A DNA stretch of 64,000 bases from assembly GCF_900104575.1 (NCBI RefSeq), contig NZ_LT629731.1, forward strand, positions 3,874,016-3,938,015, read 5' to 3'. This stretch comes from Bacillus tuaregi (GTDB lineage: Bacteria; Bacillota; Bacilli; Bacillales; Cytobacillaceae). The notes beneath the pieces are model-generated. The model ran no database searches, was not told the DNA's origin, and worked only from the letters and a program-made list of their open reading frames with translations. Below are positions 46,906 through 59,362 of the stretch, in pieces; within the stretch, counting starts at the first letter, position 1; every line of letters starts with the position of its first letter. A program made the translations under genes and the position numbers.

Positions 46906-48342
46906 TTAATGATTATTTTGAACAAGCTCTTCTTCGCTCATATAATTTGATTTAGCAGGATAAATTTCGGTCGGATATTTTCCTGTGAAACAGGCTAGAC
47001 AATGTCCACGGGTTTCTCCTCCGTCTACCTTCCCCACAGAATCTAACATTCCTTCTAGGCTGAGAAATGTTAATGTATCTGCTTCAATGATTTTTCTAAT
47101 TTCTTCTATCGATTTATCTGACGCAATCAATTCTTCCTTTGTTGACGTATCAATTCCATAGAAGCAAGGATTTTTTATTGGCGGTGAACTTATCACCACA
47201 TGTACCTCTGTCGCACCAGCTTCACGAAGCATACGAACAATCCTTTTACTCGTTGTTCCACGTACAATTGAATCATCAACCATGATGACTCTTTTCCCTT
47301 CCACAACACCACGAACAGGTGAAAGCTTCATTTTCACACCTTGTTCTCTAAGTGATTGGGAAGGCTGAATAAATGTACGTCCAACATAACGATTTTTGAT
47401 TAATCCTAACTCATAAGGAATACCAGATGCTTCTGCATATCCAATCGCAGCAGAAATACTGGAGTCTGGTACTCCCGTCACTACATCTGCCTCAATTTTC
47501 ACTTCCTCCGCAAGCTTCATTCCAAAACGCTTACGAGCTGAGTGTACATTAATTCCGTTTATATTACTGTCAGGTCGGGAAAAATAAACATACTCCATCA
47601 TACACATGGCTTGATTGGACGCATGGGCAAACATTTCAGAGCGGAAACCATTATCGTCAATAATTAACAGCTCACCTGGTAAAATATCGCGGATAAACTC
47701 TGCCCCCACTACATCAAATGCACATGTTTCCGATGCCACAACGTATGCATCACCAAGCTTCGCTAAGGATAACGGACGCATCCCATTTGGATCAAGGGCT
47801 ACCATTAGCTGAGACTCATTCATGATGAGAAAAGCATAAGCACCCTTCACCATACTCAATGCATTTTTCACACGGTCCTTGTAAGGTGAAAAACCGCCTC
47901 GTCTAATTAAATGGGCTAACACTTCTGTATCTGAACTAGTTTGAAAAATACTACCTTGACCCTCGAGCTGACCTTTTAGCTGGTCAGCGTTCACTAAATT
48001 CCCATTATGACAAAGGGCAAGACTGCCTGTTTGAAAGTGAAATACAAGCGGCTGCACATTTTCATAGCCACTGCCACCTGCTGTCGAATAGCGGACATGT
48101 CCGATTGCCGCTTTACTATTACTTAATTCCTTCATGGCATCAGTGTGATAAATTTCGGTTACAAGACCCTCACCTTTAACCCCTTTTATCGTTTTACCAT
48201 CTGTTACAGCTATCCCTGTTCCTTCCTGGCCGCGGTGCTGCAGACTATGAAGCCCGTAATACGTAATTTGAGCAGCATCATTATGACCCCAAATACCAAA
48301 GACTCCACATTCTTCATTTAACCCCTTTAATTCAGCAAGCAT
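46906..48342 (-). CDS. purF: Amidophosphoribosyltransferase (glutamine PRPP amidotransferase)
   Basis: 478 residues from the ATG at 48342 (AGGAG 7 nt upstream). Commits PRPP to purine synthesis. An 11-residue propeptide ([11 protein letters not shown]) precedes Cys12, the glutaminase nucleophile, as in B. subtilis. PRPP loop [19 protein letters not shown]-terminal Cys residues ([14 protein letters not shown]) and earlier Cys fit the [4Fe-4S] cluster. It overlaps purL by 16 nt. Confidence 0.98.
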   Translation of the reverse strand: MLAELKGLNEECGVFGIWGHNDAAQITYYGLHSLQHRGQEGTGIAVTDGKTIKGVKGEGLVTEIYHTDAMKELSNSKAAIGHVRYSTAGGSGYENVQPLVFHFQTGSLALCHNGNLVNADQLKGQLEGQGSIFQTSSDTEVLAHLIRRGGFSPYKDRVKNALSMVKGAYAFLIMNESQLMVALDPNGMRPLSLAKLGDAYVVASETCAFDVVGAEFIRDILPGELLIIDDNGFRSEMFAHASNQAMCMMEYVYFSRPDSNINGINVHSARKRFGMKLAEEVKIEADVVTGVPDSSISAAIGYAEASGIPYELGLIKNRYVGRTFIQPSQSLREQGVKMKLSPVRGVVEGKRVIMVDDSIVRGTTSKRIVRMLREAGATEVHVVISSPPIKNPCFYGIDTSTKEELIASDKSIEEIRKIIEADTLTFLSLEGMLDSVGKVDGGETRGHCLACFTGKYPTEIYPAKSNYMSEEELVQNNH

Positions 48343-50546
48343 GGAATAGCTCCTCTCCAAGCAGATTCTAATTTTTCAACTGGAGTATTGATGACAGTTT
48401 CACCATTGTGGACAAATTGCAACATCGGCTCTGCCGCTACTTCTCCAATTAAAACAGCACCTGTTACTTTTTCAAATTCAGCTTGATTTTCCTTCTTTAC
48501 TGATAGCAGGAAGCGTGACTGTGATTCACTGAATAACGCTGATACAGCATTGCCTTCTGTCTTAATTTTCGCTCCTAAACCATTAGAGCCAATAACACTC
48601 TCGGCCACTGCGACAGAAAGACCACCCTCTGCCAGGTCATGCGCAGACGCAACCAGACCTGCTTCAATTGCCTCAAGGATTACTTTTTGATAATTCTTTT
48701 CAACCTCTAAATCAATTGTTGGAGATTGCCCAAATATCTTACCGTTTAATAACTTCTGTAATTCACTACCACCAAACTCATCCTTCGTCTCACCAAGAAG
48801 ATAAATAAGATCTCCAGCTTCTTTAAAGGATTGCGTCGTAATATGATCAACATCCTTTACAAGCCCCACCATACCAACAACCGGTGTTGGGTAAACAGCT
48901 TCCCCGTTTGTTTCATTATAAAGAGAAACGTTTCCACCGATTACAGGTGTATTGAGAGCAGAACATGCTTCACTCATGCCGTCTGTAGATTTTTCGATCT
49001 GCCAGAAAATTTCAGGTTTTTCGGGATTCCCAAAATTCAGACAGTCAGTAATCGCAAGTGGCTGAGCTCCAGAGCATACGATATTTCTCGCTGCTTCAGC
49101 AACAGCAATTTTACCGCCTGTTTCTGGATCTAAGTATAAGTAACGGGAATTACAATCTGTTGTCATTGCCAATGCTTTTCTTGTTCCACGAACACGAACA
49201 ACCGCTGCATCAGAACCCGGTGAAACCACTGTATTGGTTCGAACCATATAGTCATACTGATCATAGACCCATTCTTTGCTAGCAATCGTTGGCTGTTGTA
49301 ACAATCTAATTAGGGTTTCTTCAAGATTTTCTACTTGAGGAACTTCAGCATCCATTGCTTGGAACTCACGATAATAAGCCGGTTCAGTAGATGGTTTATG
49401 ATATACCGGTGCATCCTCAGCAAGGGCATCAGCAGGTACATTCGCTACTACTTCTCCTTTATGAACTAGGCGGAGCATTTTATCGTCTGTTACCTTACCA
49501 ATTGCCACAGCCTCAAGATCATATTTATCGAAAATATCCTGAATTTCCTGTTCGCGACCTGTTTTTACTACTAACAGCATCCGCTCTTGTGATTCAGAAA
49601 GCATCATTTCATATGCAGTCATACCTGTTTCACGCTGTGGTACTAAATCCAGGTTCATTTCAATACCAGAACCAGCTTTACTCGCCATTTCTGCAGAAGA
49701 ACTTGTCAAACCAGCAGCGCCCATATCTTGAATTCCAACAAGAGCATCCGATTTTACGACTTCAAGACAAGCTTCCAATAATAGTTTCTCCATAAATGGA
49801 TCACCAACTTGAACAGCAGGACGCTTTTCCTCTGATTGCTCAGTTAGTTCCTCTGAAGCAAAGGTTGCCCCATGAATACCATCACGGCCTGTTTTAGCCC
49901 CTACGTACATGACGGTATTGCCAACACCACGTGCCTGGCCTTTTTGTATATCCTTATGATCAATTAGCCCTACACACATTGCATTAACTAATGGATTTCC
50001 GTCATAGGAAGGTTCAAATTGAATCTCTCCTCCAACGGTCGGAATTCCAATACAATTTCCATAACCGGCAATCCCGGCGACAATTTCTTTAAATAAATAA
50101 CGGACACGGGCAGACGAGTCAAGCTCACCAAAACGCAATGAATTTAGGACAGCAATCGGTCTAGCACCCATAGAGAATACATCACGGATAATACCACCGA
50201 CTCCTGTTGCTGCGCCTTGATATGGCTCAATCGCAGATGGGTGGTTGTGACTTTCGATTTTAAACGCAACAGCCTGACCATCACCAATATCAACAATACC
50301 AGCACCTTCTCCAGGACCCTGCAGTACTTGTTCACCTGTTGTCGGAAACTTTCTTAAGACTGGCTTGGAATTTTTGTAGCTGCAGTGCTCTGACCACATA
50401 ACGGAAAAGAGTCCCAGTTCAGTATAGTTAGGCAGACGTCCAAGGATATTCTCAACCATCGCAAACTCTTCAGTGGTCAAGCCCATCGTTTTATAGATTT
50501 CTTCTTGTTTGATTTGCTGCGGACTTGGTTCAAGCATTAACGACAT
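48327..50546 (-). CDS. purL: Phosphoribosylformylglycinamidine synthase subunit PurL
   Basis: 739 residues, the small-type PurL that works with PurS and PurQ. Blocks: [79 protein letters not shown] precedes the ATG. Overlaps purQ by 17 nt and purF by 16 nt. Confidence 0.98.
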   Translation of the reverse strand: MSLMLEPSPQQIKQEEIYKTMGLTTEEFAMVENILGRLPNYTELGLFSVMWSEHCSYKNSKPVLRKFPTTGEQVLQGPGEGAGIVDIGDGQAVAFKIESHNHPSAIEPYQGAATGVGGIIRDVFSMGARPIAVLNSLRFGELDSSARVRYLFKEIVAGIAGYGNCIGIPTVGGEIQFEPSYDGNPLVNAMCVGLIDHKDIQKGQARGVGNTVMYVGAKTGRDGIHGATFASEELTEQSEEKRPAVQVGDPFMEKLLLEACLEVVKSDALVGIQDMGAAGLTSSSAEMASKAGSGIEMNLDLVPQRETGMTAYEMMLSESQERMLLVVKTGREQEIQDIFDKYDLEAVAIGKVTDDKMLRLVHKGEVVANVPADALAEDAPVYHKPSTEPAYYREFQAMDAEVPQVENLEETLIRLLQQPTIASKEWVYDQYDYMVRTNTVVSPGSDAAVVRVRGTRKALAMTTDCNSRYLYLDPETGGKIAVAEAARNIVCSGAQPLAITDCLNFGNPEKPEIFWQIEKSTDGMSEACSALNTPVIGGNVSLYNETNGEAVYPTPVVGMVGLVKDVDHITTQSFKEAGDLIYLLGETKDEFGGSELQKLLNGKIFGQSPTIDLEVEKNYQKVILEAIEAGLVASAHDLAEGGLSVAVAESVIGSNGLGAKIKTEGNAVSALFSESQSRFLLSVKKENQAEFEKVTGAVLIGEVAAEPMLQFVHNGETVINTPVEKLESAWRGAIPCLLN

Positions 50547-51216
50547 GTGATTCCCTCCATTGTTTGACGATTGATTGGAATAATTTCAGACCATCAGCAC
50601 CACCGAGCAATTCATCGACCGCTCTTTCCGGGTGTGGCATCATGCCTAACACATTCCCTTTTTCATTCATAATTCCTGCAATATTTTCAAGGCTTCCGTT
50701 CGGATTTGTGCCTTCATACGTGAACACAATTTGATTATTATGCTTTAGCGTTGCAAGGGTTTCCTCATCACAATAATAGTTGCCTTCACCATGTGCAATC
50801 GGAATCGTGATGACTTCATCCTGTTCATACACATTTGTAAACATGGTTTCATTGTTTTCTACCTTTAACTTTACCGGACGGCAAATAAATTTAAGGCTTT
50901 CATTTCGCTTCATAGCACCCGGAAGCAGACCGGCTTCAAGGAGAATTTGAAATCCGTTACATACGCCGAGAATCGGCTTTCCAGCCTCTGCTGCTTTTTT
51001 CACTTCCTTCATCACATTGCTGAAACGGGCAATCGCTCCTGTACGCAGATAATCTCCATACGAGAATCCTCCAGGCAGTAGGATACCGTCATATTGATCA
51101 AGACTTTCTTCCGTGTGCCACACGTACTCAACTTCTTCACCTAACTCATCCTTAATCGCATGAAACATATCTATATCACAATTGGACCCTGGAAAAACGA
51201 TGACTGCAAACTTCAC
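50530..51216 (-). CDS. purQ: Phosphoribosylformylglycinamidine synthase subunit PurQ
   Basis: 228 residues, class I glutaminase of the FGAM synthase complex. Nucleophile Cys in [21 protein letters not shown]; His and Glu in [14 protein letters not shown] 4-nt overlap with purS. Confidence 0.98.
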   Translation of the reverse strand: MKFAVIVFPGSNCDIDMFHAIKDELGEEVEYVWHTEESLDQYDGILLPGGFSYGDYLRTGAIARFSNVMKEVKKAAEAGKPILGVCNGFQILLEAGLLPGAMKRNESLKFICRPVKLKVENNETMFTNVYEQDEVITIPIAHGEGNYYCDEETLATLKHNNQIVFTYEGTNPNGSLENIAGIMNEKGNVLGMMPHPERAVDELLGGADGLKLFQSIVKQWRESHVVNA

Positions 51217-51467
51217 TGAGCAACAGCCTCCTCAATTTCAAATCGATAGTCTTCAATAACAGGATTGGCAAGCAGACGGTCACAGACTTCCTTTACTACT
51301 TCCTCTACAGGACGGTCTGACTTCTCTATCATTAGTTCCATATATTTACCAATACGCACATCAGTAATTTCGTTATAGTTCATTGCATGCAAGGAATGCA
51401 TCACCGCTGTACCTTGTGGATCTAATACACTTTCTCTTAACGTTACATATACTTTTACTTTAAACAT
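51213..51467 (-). CDS. purS: Phosphoribosylformylglycinamidine synthase subunit PurS
   Basis: 84 residues; small dimeric subunit that bridges PurQ and PurL and helps ammonia transfer. [24 protein letters not shown] is typical. Overlaps purC by 8 nt. Confidence 0.98.
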   Translation of the reverse strand: MFKVKVYVTLRESVLDPQGTAVMHSLHAMNYNEITDVRIGKYMELMIEKSDRPVEEVVKEVCDRLLANPVIEDYRFEIEEAVAQ

Positions 51468-52179
51468 GCTGCCCGCCTCCTAGTTTAGTTAAAATAATCT
51501 CATATACTTCTATTAAACTTCCAAGATCTCTGCGAAAAACATCCTTATCCAACCGAGCATTTGTAACTGCATCCCAGAGTCGGCAGGTATCAGGGGAGAT
51601 TTCATCGGCTAATACGATATTGCCTGAAGCATCCTTACCAAATTCAAGCTTAAAATCAATCAGACGGATACCTAAGTCAGCAAATAGCTCTAACAAGGCT
51701 TTATTCACTTTTAAGGCTTTTGCTTTAATTTCCTCACGCTCAGCTTCACTTGCTAGTTGAAGCTCTTCAATATGAGCATCTGTAATGAGTGGATCACCAA
51801 GTGCATCATCTTTATAATAGAACTCAACGATCGGCTTTCTTAAAGGCGTTCCCTCTTCAATTCCTAGTCTTGATGCAAAGCTGCCTGCTGCAATATTCCG
51901 AACAACTGTCTCAAGTGGTATGATGGTAACCCTTTTGACAAGCTGCTCTGTTTCAGAAAGTCGTTTTACAAAATGAGTTTCAATTCCCTTTTCTTTTAAT
52001 CTTGCAAAAATTAAACTTGTAATCTCATTATTCAAACGGCCTTTGCCGCTGATTTCTGCTTTTTTCTCTCCGTTGAAAGCCGTTGCGGAGTCCTTGTATT
52101 CGATCCATACAATTTGCTCATCATTCGTTGCATAGACTCTTTTCGCTTTACCTTCGTAGAGCAGTGCACCCTTCTCCAT
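51460..52179 (-). CDS. purC: SAICAR synthase
   Basis: 239 residues. [13 protein letters not shown] start, [33 protein letters not shown], and [12 protein letters not shown]. 68 nt after purB. Confidence 0.98.
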   Translation of the reverse strand: MEKGALLYEGKAKRVYATNDEQIVWIEYKDSATAFNGEKKAEISGKGRLNNEITSLIFARLKEKGIETHFVKRLSETEQLVKRVTIIPLETVVRNIAAGSFASRLGIEEGTPLRKPIVEFYYKDDALGDPLITDAHIEELQLASEAEREEIKAKALKVNKALLELFADLGIRLIDFKLEFGKDASGNIVLADEISPDTCRLWDAVTNARLDKDVFRRDLGSLIEVYEIILTKLGGGQHV

Positions 52180-52247
52180 TCGAGTCTCCCCTTTATAGGC
52201 GAGACTGACTACTATGATCCCCGTCAGTCCCGCTATTTTTTAAACTC

Positions 52248-53540
52248 TTACAGACCTAAACGTTCAAAAATAACATCTACATTTTTAAGATGGTAATTAT
52301 AATCAAAGCAATCTGCTATTTCTTCAGGAGAGAGCTTTGAAGTGATTTTTTCATCTGCTTCAATTAATGTTCGGAAATGGACTTGAGTTTCCCAGGCTTC
52401 CATTGCCTTAGGCTGTACCGTATCGTATGCTTCTTCCCTTACTAGACCTTTATCAATGAGGGCAAGAAGGACACGCTGAGAATAGATTAATCCTAGAGTA
52501 CGATCCATATTGCGCTTCATATTTTCAGGGAAAACCGTTAAGTTTTTCACGATATTTCCAAAACGGTTCAGCATATAGTTCAGTGCAATCGTTGCATCCG
52601 GAATGATAATTCTCTCAGCGGATGAATGGGAAATATCACGCTCATGCCAAAGTGGAACATTCTCATAGGCTGTCATCATATAACCACGGATAACTCGGGC
52701 CATCCCAGTCATGTTTTCTGAACCAATTGGATTACGCTTATGTGGCATTGCAGATGAACCTTTTTGACCCTTTGCAAAGGCTTCTTCTACTTCACGTATT
52801 TCACTTTTTTGCAGGCCGCGAATTTCAACCGCAAATTTCTCAATGGAGGTCGCAATCAATGCGATGGTTGACATATAATGCGCATGACGGTCACGCTGTA
52901 ATGTTTGAGTCGAAATCGGTGCTGGCTTCGTACCAAGCTTTTCACATACATATTTTTCAACAAATGGATCGATATTTGCATAAGTTCCAACCGCTCCGGA
53001 AATTTTACCATACTCGATACCCTCTGCTGCTTGCTTAAATCTCTCTAGATTACGTTTCATTTCTTCATACCAGAGTGCCAGCTTCAAGCCAAATGTTGTT
53101 GGTTCAGCATGGACTCCATGTGTACGCCCCATCATAACTGTATATTTATGTTCCTGGGCTTTATTCTTTATAATTTCAATGAAATTTTCAATGTCTTTTA
53201 AAAGAATATCATTAGCCTGTTTAATCAAATATGACCAAGCTGTATCGACAACGTCTGTTGACGTTAATCCATAATGGACCCATTTTCTTTCTTCACCTAA
53301 TGTCTCAGATACAGCACGGGTAAAGGCAACAACATCATGCCTTGTTTCCTGTTCGATTTCATAAATTCGATTCATATCAAAAGAGGCATTTTCACGAATT
53401 TTTGCTACATCCTCCTTAGGAATGACACCCAGCTCAGCCCATGCTTCATCTGCTAAGATTTCAACCTCAAGCCACGCCTTAAATTTGTTCTCTTCTGTCC
53501 AAATAGCACCCATTTCTGGTCTTGTATAACGATCAATCAT
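52248..53540 (-). CDS. purB: Adenylosuccinate lyase
   Basis: 430 residues; acts twice in the pathway (SAICAR to AICAR, and adenylosuccinate to AMP). Fumarase-superfamily signature [17 protein letters not shown] (catalytic Ser loop), TSTDVVDTA and [11 protein letters not shown] with active-site His. GGAGG upstream. Confidence 0.98.
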   Translation of the reverse strand: MIDRYTRPEMGAIWTEENKFKAWLEVEILADEAWAELGVIPKEDVAKIRENASFDMNRIYEIEQETRHDVVAFTRAVSETLGEERKWVHYGLTSTDVVDTAWSYLIKQANDILLKDIENFIEIIKNKAQEHKYTVMMGRTHGVHAEPTTFGLKLALWYEEMKRNLERFKQAAEGIEYGKISGAVGTYANIDPFVEKYVCEKLGTKPAPISTQTLQRDRHAHYMSTIALIATSIEKFAVEIRGLQKSEIREVEEAFAKGQKGSSAMPHKRNPIGSENMTGMARVIRGYMMTAYENVPLWHERDISHSSAERIIIPDATIALNYMLNRFGNIVKNLTVFPENMKRNMDRTLGLIYSQRVLLALIDKGLVREEAYDTVQPKAMEAWETQVHFRTLIEADEKITSKLSPEEIADCFDYNYHLKNVDVIFERLGL

Positions 53541-53546
53541 GTTGTT

Positions 53547-54701
53547 TTATCCTCCGATCTTTTCTGCAGTATTCTGCCAGATTCCACTATCATCAATTTC
53601 GGTTAGTGCAGCTTCGATGGAATGACGTAGAATCGTCACGTGACCCATCTTTCTCTTATATTTTACCTCTTTTTTACCATATAAGTGGAGTTTCCAATCT
53701 ATTACCTCTGGAATTTTTTCAATTACAGCTGTTTGATGCTCACCTAGGATATTGACCATTACGGCCGGTTTTAATAACTCTGTATTTCCAAGCGGCCAAT
53801 TACAAACAGCAAGTATATGCTGTTCAAATTGGGAGGTTTCACATGCCTCTATTGAGTAATGGCCAGAATTATGTGGTCTTGGTGCTAACTCGTTCACATA
53901 AATAGCATCAGCAGTTAAAAACATTTCTACCGCCAGTGTTCCCACAAGCTGAAAGCTTTCAGCAAGCTGGATAGCTTTTTGCAGGGCTGATTCCTTAGCC
54001 TGATCATTGATTCGGGCTGGTACGATTGTCTCATGCAGAATATTATCACGGTGAATATTCTCTCCGACCGGGAAAACCGCATGCTGTCCATTTTCATTTC
54101 GACAGATAATGACAGATATTTCTCTTTCAAATGGAATCCATTTTTCCAACACACAGGTGCCTGCCTTTAAGAGTGCTGCTGCCTCCTTCACCTGCTCCTC
54201 GCTGTTAATAACGAACTGTCCCTTTCCATCATAACCGCCTCTCGCTGTTTTTAATACAGCTGGCAGTCCTAACCCCTTTAGATGTGCAACTAGATCCGCT
54301 TCTGTTTCAACCACTCTATAAGGAGCAACCTCAACACCTGCCTGTTGAATGGCTGCTTTTTCTTGCACACGATCTTGAGTAATTTCCAACAGTCGTACAC
54401 CTTGTGGAACATAGGCATGCTCATTCAACCATTGTAAACATTCCGCATCAATATTCTCAAACTCATAAGTGATGACATCACTCACATCAGCTAATTTTTT
54501 AATTGCGGCCAAATCCCCATATTCTCCAATTATGCTGATATCTGCAACCTGAGCACATGGACAATCCTCGGTTGGGTCGAGAACCGCAATTCGGAATCCC
54601 TTTGCTTTTGCTGCAAGTGCCATCATTCTTCCTAACTGTCCGCCGCCGATTATACCAATTGTCTGACCAGGTAAAATCATCTTATTAGACAAGCTGATCA
54701 C
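53547..54701 (-). CDS. purK: N5-carboxyaminoimidazole ribonucleotide synthase
   Basis: 384 residues if started at the GTG at 54701; an ATG 7 codons later is possible and neither has a strong ribosome site. ATP-grasp: [56 protein letters not shown]. Overlaps purE by 17 nt. Confidence 0.97.
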   Translation of the reverse strand: MISLSNKMILPGQTIGIIGGGQLGRMMALAAKAKGFRIAVLDPTEDCPCAQVADISIIGEYGDLAAIKKLADVSDVITYEFENIDAECLQWLNEHAYVPQGVRLLEITQDRVQEKAAIQQAGVEVAPYRVVETEADLVAHLKGLGLPAVLKTARGGYDGKGQFVINSEEQVKEAAALLKAGTCVLEKWIPFEREISVIICRNENGQHAVFPVGENIHRDNILHETIVPARINDQAKESALQKAIQLAESFQLVGTLAVEMFLTADAIYVNELAPRPHNSGHYSIEACETSQFEQHILAVCNWPLGNTELLKPAVMVNILGEHQTAVIEKIPEVIDWKLHLYGKKEVKYKRKMGHVTILRHSIEAALTEIDDSGIWQNTAEKIGG

Positions 54702-55173
54702 TACTTTCTATGGCTGCAGCCTTCATTTCCAATCTGTATGCCTCCAGCTTTTCAGCTAATCTATTATCAAACGCCGAAAGTATTTGCGTTGCGAGCAATC
54801 CTGCGTTTTTTGCGCCTGCTGTGCCAATTGCTACCGTCGCGACAGGGATACCTCCAGGCATTTGTACAATCGATAATAGAGAATCAAGACCATTTAATGC
54901 CCTAGACTGAACAGGTATACCAATGACGGGTAAAGTGGTTTTTGCTGCTACCATACCGGGTAAGTGTGCAGCTCCACCTGCTCCAGCAATTATTACCTTG
55001 ATTCCTCGCTCTCTTGCACCTTCTGCATATTCAAACATCAAATCCGGAGTTCGATGTGCCGATACCACTTTCTTTTCATAAGAAACTTCAAATTCTTCAA
55101 GTATCTCGCAGGCATGTTTCATTGTTTCCCAATCTGACTTACTTCCCATTATGACCCCTACTTGAGCCTTCAT
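54685..55173 (-). CDS. purE: N5-carboxyaminoimidazole ribonucleotide mutase
   Basis: 162 residues. [35 protein letters not shown] with the catalytic His, [16 protein letters not shown] and [22 protein letters not shown]. First gene of the purEKBCSQLFMNHD operon. Confidence 0.98.
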   Translation of the reverse strand: MKAQVGVIMGSKSDWETMKHACEILEEFEVSYEKKVVSAHRTPDLMFEYAEGARERGIKVIIAGAGGAAHLPGMVAAKTTLPVIGIPVQSRALNGLDSLLSIVQMPGGIPVATVAIGTAGAKNAGLLATQILSAFDNRLAEKLEAYRLEMKAAAIESSDQLV

Positions 55174-55262
55174 CGTACCCCTCCATTGACTTCATTTTAT
55201 TTATTTGTATTCATCAACATCCGGTTCTAAATAACACAAACTCTATTATTCTAATACATTAT

Positions 55263-55312
55263 AAAAAAGCCCGGACAGAAGCCTCCCTATGGGAAAGCAA
55301 TCTGTCCGGGCT
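55263..55312 (-). terminator. Riboswitch-controlled terminator before purE
   Basis: AGCCCGGACAGA pairs with TCTGTCCGGGCT, followed by T6 on the minus strand, about 90 nt upstream of purE. The expression platform of the purine riboswitch. Confidence 0.92.
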
Positions 55313-55385
55313 ACAAAGTTAGTATGCTGACATAAACGAAAGGACCAAAAAAGTCTTTTCCTATTGTTGCCGGGCAATTTACTTT

Positions 55386-55456
55386 CCCCCATAGTCCAAT
55401 TATTTCCGGTAATTGGGTAGAGACTCATAGGCCATATTCCTATTATTATACGAGGG
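55386..55456 (-). promoter_or_regulatory. Purine riboswitch aptamer, guanine type (purE leader)
   Basis: Minus-strand CTCGTATAATAATAGGAATA, TGGCCTATGAGTCTCTACC, CAATTACCGGAAATAATTGG and ACTATGGGGG give P1, P2 and P3. The J3-1 base is C (GGACTATG), meaning guanine/hypoxanthine rather than adenine specificity. Confidence 0.93.
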
Positions 55457-55483
55457 CTAGATATTAAATTTTTCGCTACTCCC

Positions 55484-55512
55484 ATTTAACAATGAATTTC
55501 GACAATTGTCAA
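55484..55512 (-). promoter_or_regulatory. pur operon promoter
   Basis: -35 TTGACA (55512-55507) and -10 TTAAAT (55489-55484), spacer 17 nt, minus strand. Confidence 0.75.
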
Positions 55513-55521
55513 CAGAAAACA

Positions 55522-55557
55522 CCGAACAATTTATCTATATTAATTTCCATTGTTCGG
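55522..55557. promoter_or_regulatory. Tandem PurBoxes (PurR operator)
   Basis: CCGAACAAT (55522-55530) and ATTGTTCGG (55549-55557) in inverted orientation with an 18-nt gap, just upstream of the pur promoter. This is the normal PurR control site in Bacillus, relieved by PRPP. It also sits at the 3' end of yebG. Confidence 0.88.
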
Positions 55558-55559
55558 AT

Positions 55560-55766
55560 TTATTGCGATTCAACTTTTCTAACCTCAAAAATAATTTTCC
55601 TGCCTGTCGGCTCATACGTTACTTCCTTCCCAGCTATTTTTTCTGAAAAGATCGGTACCTCCGTTCTTCTAACAGGTGTATAACCATCCTGTTGAATCCG
55701 ATTCAGGCAATCAGCAACGGTTTCGTTTTCCTGTACTTCATATGTTACTTTTTTCTGCTTTTTCAT
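55560..55766 (-). CDS. yebG: YebG, NETI-motif protein
   Basis: 68 residues, KVTYEVQENETVADCLNRIQQDGY with the NETV/NETI motif. Conserved small protein of unknown role located next to purE in Bacillus. AAAGGGA site upstream. Confidence 0.88.
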   Translation of the reverse strand: MKKQKKVTYEVQENETVADCLNRIQQDGYTPVRRTEVPIFSEKIAGKEVTYEPTGRKIIFEVRKVESQ

Positions 55767-56094
55767 TATGTACTGTCCCTTTCTCCAAATAATAACGTTT
55801 GGTCATTCACAATTGCGCACACAACTGAAGGATTACCTTCATTATTTGCTATCTTATATATATTACATACATGGCTTTTTTAGCATGTTCCTAGTAATTT
55901 ATTCCCATATTATTGTTGTTCTTTACACCATCCTATTCCCATTTTAACATGAATAAGCCTAAATTCTGAAATTTAATAAAGTTGCTTCCACTGCATTTAG
56001 TCAGATATTTATTCGATAGTTCCAAACGGTCACTTAATAAAAACGAGGACACACTCTTTAGAGTATGTCCTCGTTTCTTCATTAATATATAATG

Positions 56095-58152
56095 TTATTT
56101 TGAAACAGAAATAATATTTTCTTCTTTAAGATCTACATTACCCTGTTTTTTAATAACCACCTGTTCATCCTGCGCAAGGTTTGTAAATACGACTGGAGTA
56201 ATAATAGAAGGAACCTGTCCTTTGATATACTCTAAATCAACCTTTAGTAAAGGCTGTCCAGCTTCCACCTGGTCATTTTCAGCGATTAACGCTTCAAACC
56301 CTTTACCTTTTAAGTTTACAGTATCAATACCAACATGAATTAAAATTTCACGTCCTGCATCGGACACTATTCCGATTGCATGCTTTGTTGGGAATAGATT
56401 CACTATTTTTCCTTTTACAGGTGAAACGATTGTACCGTCTGTTGGAAGAATCGCAAAGCCATCTCCCATCATTTTTCCAGAAAATACAGCATCAGGCACT
56501 TCTGTAATTGACTTAATTTCACCTTTCATTGGCGAAATAAAAGTTTCATCGATCATTTCATTTCGTAATACATCTGGTGTTACTTCTTCAATTTGTTGTT
56601 CTACACCTTTTTCAGGGGCTTTCATGACTGCCGCAGGTCTTTTTCCGCTTATAATGTCCTTCATTTGTCCTTTAATTGTTTCAGAACGCGGACCAAAGAT
56701 AGCCTGAATATTATTACCAACTTCCAAGACTCCAGCAGCACCTAATCTTTTCAATTCTTCTTTATCTACATTTTTTATATCATTTACAGAAACACGAAGG
56801 CGTGTAATACATGCATCTAAGTGAGCAATATTCTCTTTACCGCCCATTGCTTCAAGAATATTGTAAGGTAAATCACTGCCTTTAGATTTAGTGCTTTCCC
56901 CTTCATCTGACTCAACTTCACGACCTGGTGTTTTTAAATTGAACTTACGGATGGCAAATCGGAAACCAAAGTAATAGATAACCGCAAAAACTAATCCAAC
57001 TGGGATGATAAGCCAGGCATTCGTTTGCGGATTGATTAATCCAAATAAGATATAGTCAATTAAACCACCTGAGAATGTCATACCGACTTTAACATTTAAC
57101 AAATGCATCGTCATGAAAGATAACCCTGCGAAGATCGCATGGATCCCAAATAATACAGGTGCAACAAACAAGAAAGAAAACTCAAGCGGCTCTGTAATAC
57201 CTGTTAAAAACGATGTTAATGCAGCTGAAACCATAAGTCCGCCAACCAATTTCTTTTTCTCTGGTCGCGCTTCTTGATAAATAGCTAATGCTGCGGCAGG
57301 TAAACCGAACATCATGAACGGGAATTTACCAGTCATAAATGTACCAGCTGTTAAGTTTTGTACATTATCTGTAATTTGCGCCATAAAGATACGCTGGTCA
57401 CCACGAACAACTTCTCCTGCCGCTGTTACATATTGACCGAACTCGTACCAGAATGGAGAGTAGAAAATATGATGTAATCCAAATGGAATTAATGAACGTT
57501 CAATAACACCGAAAATGAATGCAGATAAGGTTAAGTTTGCATGTACCATGTTTTGTGAGAATGCGTTAAGCGCATTCTGAATCGGCGGCCAGATTACTAT
57601 CATAAGAAGACCTAGGATAATCGCAGTAGCAGCCGTAATAATTGGAACAAAACGTTTTCCAGCAAAGAATCCTAAATAAGATGGCAGCTCAATCTCAAAG
57701 AACTTGTTATACATAGCTGCAGCCAAAATACCAACAATAATACCGCCAAACACACCGGTTTGTAGCGTAGGAATACCAAGAATACTAGCATAATTTAAAC
57801 CATTTACATCTTCCGCTGTAATCCCTAAAACCGTTCCCATTGTTACATTCATAATTAAGTAACCAATGATAGCAGCAAGACCTGCAGTTCCTTCTCCGCC
57901 CGCTAATCCTATCGCTACACCGACAGCAAATAGCAACGGCAGGTTACCAAAAACGATGTTACCCGCATCCTGCATAACAGCAGCAATAAGGTGTACGGTA
58001 CTGTTATCTAGAAAGGGTGCAATTTCTAATAAGGTTGGATTTAGAAGCGCAGCACCCAACGCAAGTAAAATACCTGCAGCTGGCAACAAGGCAACTGGGA
58101 GCATTAAGGCTTTACCAACTTTTTGTAAAACACCAAAAGCTTTTTTAAACAT
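56095..58152 (-). CDS. ptsG: Glucose-specific PTS transporter, EIICBA (PtsG)
   Basis: 685 residues; takes up and phosphorylates glucose. IIC (1-405) with about ten membrane helices; IIB (about 430-510) with phospho-Cys in [16 protein letters not shown] (about 545-685) with phospho-His in [17 protein letters not shown]. Preceded by an antitermination leader and glcT. GGAGG upstream of the ATG. Confidence 0.96.
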   Translation of the reverse strand: MFKKAFGVLQKVGKALMLPVALLPAAGILLALGAALLNPTLLEIAPFLDNSTVHLIAAVMQDAGNIVFGNLPLLFAVGVAIGLAGGEGTAGLAAIIGYLIMNVTMGTVLGITAEDVNGLNYASILGIPTLQTGVFGGIIVGILAAAMYNKFFEIELPSYLGFFAGKRFVPIITAATAIILGLLMIVIWPPIQNALNAFSQNMVHANLTLSAFIFGVIERSLIPFGLHHIFYSPFWYEFGQYVTAAGEVVRGDQRIFMAQITDNVQNLTAGTFMTGKFPFMMFGLPAAALAIYQEARPEKKKLVGGLMVSAALTSFLTGITEPLEFSFLFVAPVLFGIHAIFAGLSFMTMHLLNVKVGMTFSGGLIDYILFGLINPQTNAWLIIPVGLVFAVIYYFGFRFAIRKFNLKTPGREVESDEGESTKSKGSDLPYNILEAMGGKENIAHLDACITRLRVSVNDIKNVDKEELKRLGAAGVLEVGNNIQAIFGPRSETIKGQMKDIISGKRPAAVMKAPEKGVEQQIEEVTPDVLRNEMIDETFISPMKGEIKSITEVPDAVFSGKMMGDGFAILPTDGTIVSPVKGKIVNLFPTKHAIGIVSDAGREILIHVGIDTVNLKGKGFEALIAENDQVEAGQPLLKVDLEYIKGQVPSIITPVVFTNLAQDEQVVIKKQGNVDLKEENIISVSK

Positions 58153-58223
58153 ATCAAAACCTCCAAATTTTTAATATTTTGGCAAACTCATTAGGGTTTT
58201 CAGAAGTAAAAAGAACGCAAAAA

Positions 58224-58317
58224 GGCATGAGTAAAAGGAAAAAATCGAAAGATGAATCGGTATTAGGTATACTATTCCCTAAAATCATCATTTCAATTAT
58301 CTTCTTTTACTCATGCC
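58224..58317 (-). terminator. Leader terminator of ptsG (GlcT target)
   Basis: GGCATGAGTAAAAG (58224-58237) pairs with CTTTTACTCATGCC (58304-58317), followed by T5 on the minus strand. It lies between glcT and ptsG, where GlcT binds a RAT sequence to prevent termination. The RAT overlaps the left part of the stem. Confidence 0.78.
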
Positions 58318-58360
58318 TGATCGAATCAGTAACACGTATAAGAATGATAGCAATATTAAA

Positions 58361-59203
58361 TTAAATTTTCTTCTTTTGTAACCGTTGCAGATGCATAGTG
58401 AGATAAATAGCCTCAGCATCATAAACAGGCTTCTGAAGATACTTCTGCATAACTTTTATGAGCTTCCATGAGAGATTATAGCATATCGGATACTCCGCTT
58501 TCAAGAAGGAATTTATATTTCCATTCTCCTCTACTGTTTCTCCGGCATTGATTCTTTCAATTGTAAATCTTAAATGGCGAACAAGGCGTAAATAATCAAT
58601 GCTTTCCTTATCTATTTTCAATTCTAATTGTTCTTCTATTAACTCAACCAAAGAGGTTATTAACTGAGAGTGGCGATTCACATCAGAAAGATTTTTATTC
58701 ATAATCGCACTATGAATATGCAAAGCGATGAAACCGATTTCATCTTCTGGTAGGTAGATTTCGGTCTTTTTCTCAATTAACTTAACGACTTCCTTTGCCG
58801 TTTCATACTCTAATGGATACAATGCTTTTGTTTCCATTAGAAATGGATTTCTCATTTCTAATCCATTTGATAATCGTTTAATCGCAAACATTAGGTGGTC
58901 AGTAAGCCCCACATGGATATGCTCATTTAGTTCTGCCCCCGTTCTTTCTTTAATATGATGGATGGCAGTAATGATTGTTTCCAGGAGATCAGTTTCAATA
59001 AAGGGTAACAACTTGAGATAGTTTTCCTGTTCCCTCTCATTTTTCAATACAAACATTTTCTCTGCAAAATGTTGATCGATAATATCTCCCATTTTACGAT
59101 TAAACCCGATACCCTTACCAATTAACACAACTTCGCCATAGGAAGTGTGGTCTCCAATTAACACATTATTATTTAATACTTTCTGAACGATAAGATCAGC
59201 CAT
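58361..59203 (-). CDS. glcT: GlcT, BglG/SacY-family transcription antiterminator
   Basis: 280 residues. RNA-binding CAT domain (about 1-60: VLNNNVLIGDHTSYGEVVLIGKGIGFNRK), then PRD1 and PRD2 with His residues phosphorylated by PTS (HHIKERTGAELNEHIHVGLTDHL; ALHIHSAIMN). Without glucose EII phosphorylates it and it is off. Directly upstream of ptsG. Confidence 0.94.
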   Translation of the reverse strand: MADLIVQKVLNNNVLIGDHTSYGEVVLIGKGIGFNRKMGDIIDQHFAEKMFVLKNEREQENYLKLLPFIETDLLETIITAIHHIKERTGAELNEHIHVGLTDHLMFAIKRLSNGLEMRNPFLMETKALYPLEYETAKEVVKLIEKKTEIYLPEDEIGFIALHIHSAIMNKNLSDVNRHSQLITSLVELIEEQLELKIDKESIDYLRLVRHLRFTIERINAGETVEENGNINSFLKAEYPICYNLSWKLIKVMQKYLQKPVYDAEAIYLTMHLQRLQKKKI

Positions 59204-59362
59204 AGTTTCTCCTCAGTATAAAATGACTTTCACTATTCCTATATTATAGAAAGATAGCGTTTTAAGTCAATCCTTTATTAATTCTTTTTATTGAAACATA
59301 TAAATCATCAACACCTCTATAGTAAAAGGCTGGCCAATTAAATAGCCAGCCTTGCATTTTCG

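Noticed and set aside
55246-55485. 79-codon frame upstream of purE
   Set aside because: It covers the riboswitch aptamer and terminator, which explain the sequence.
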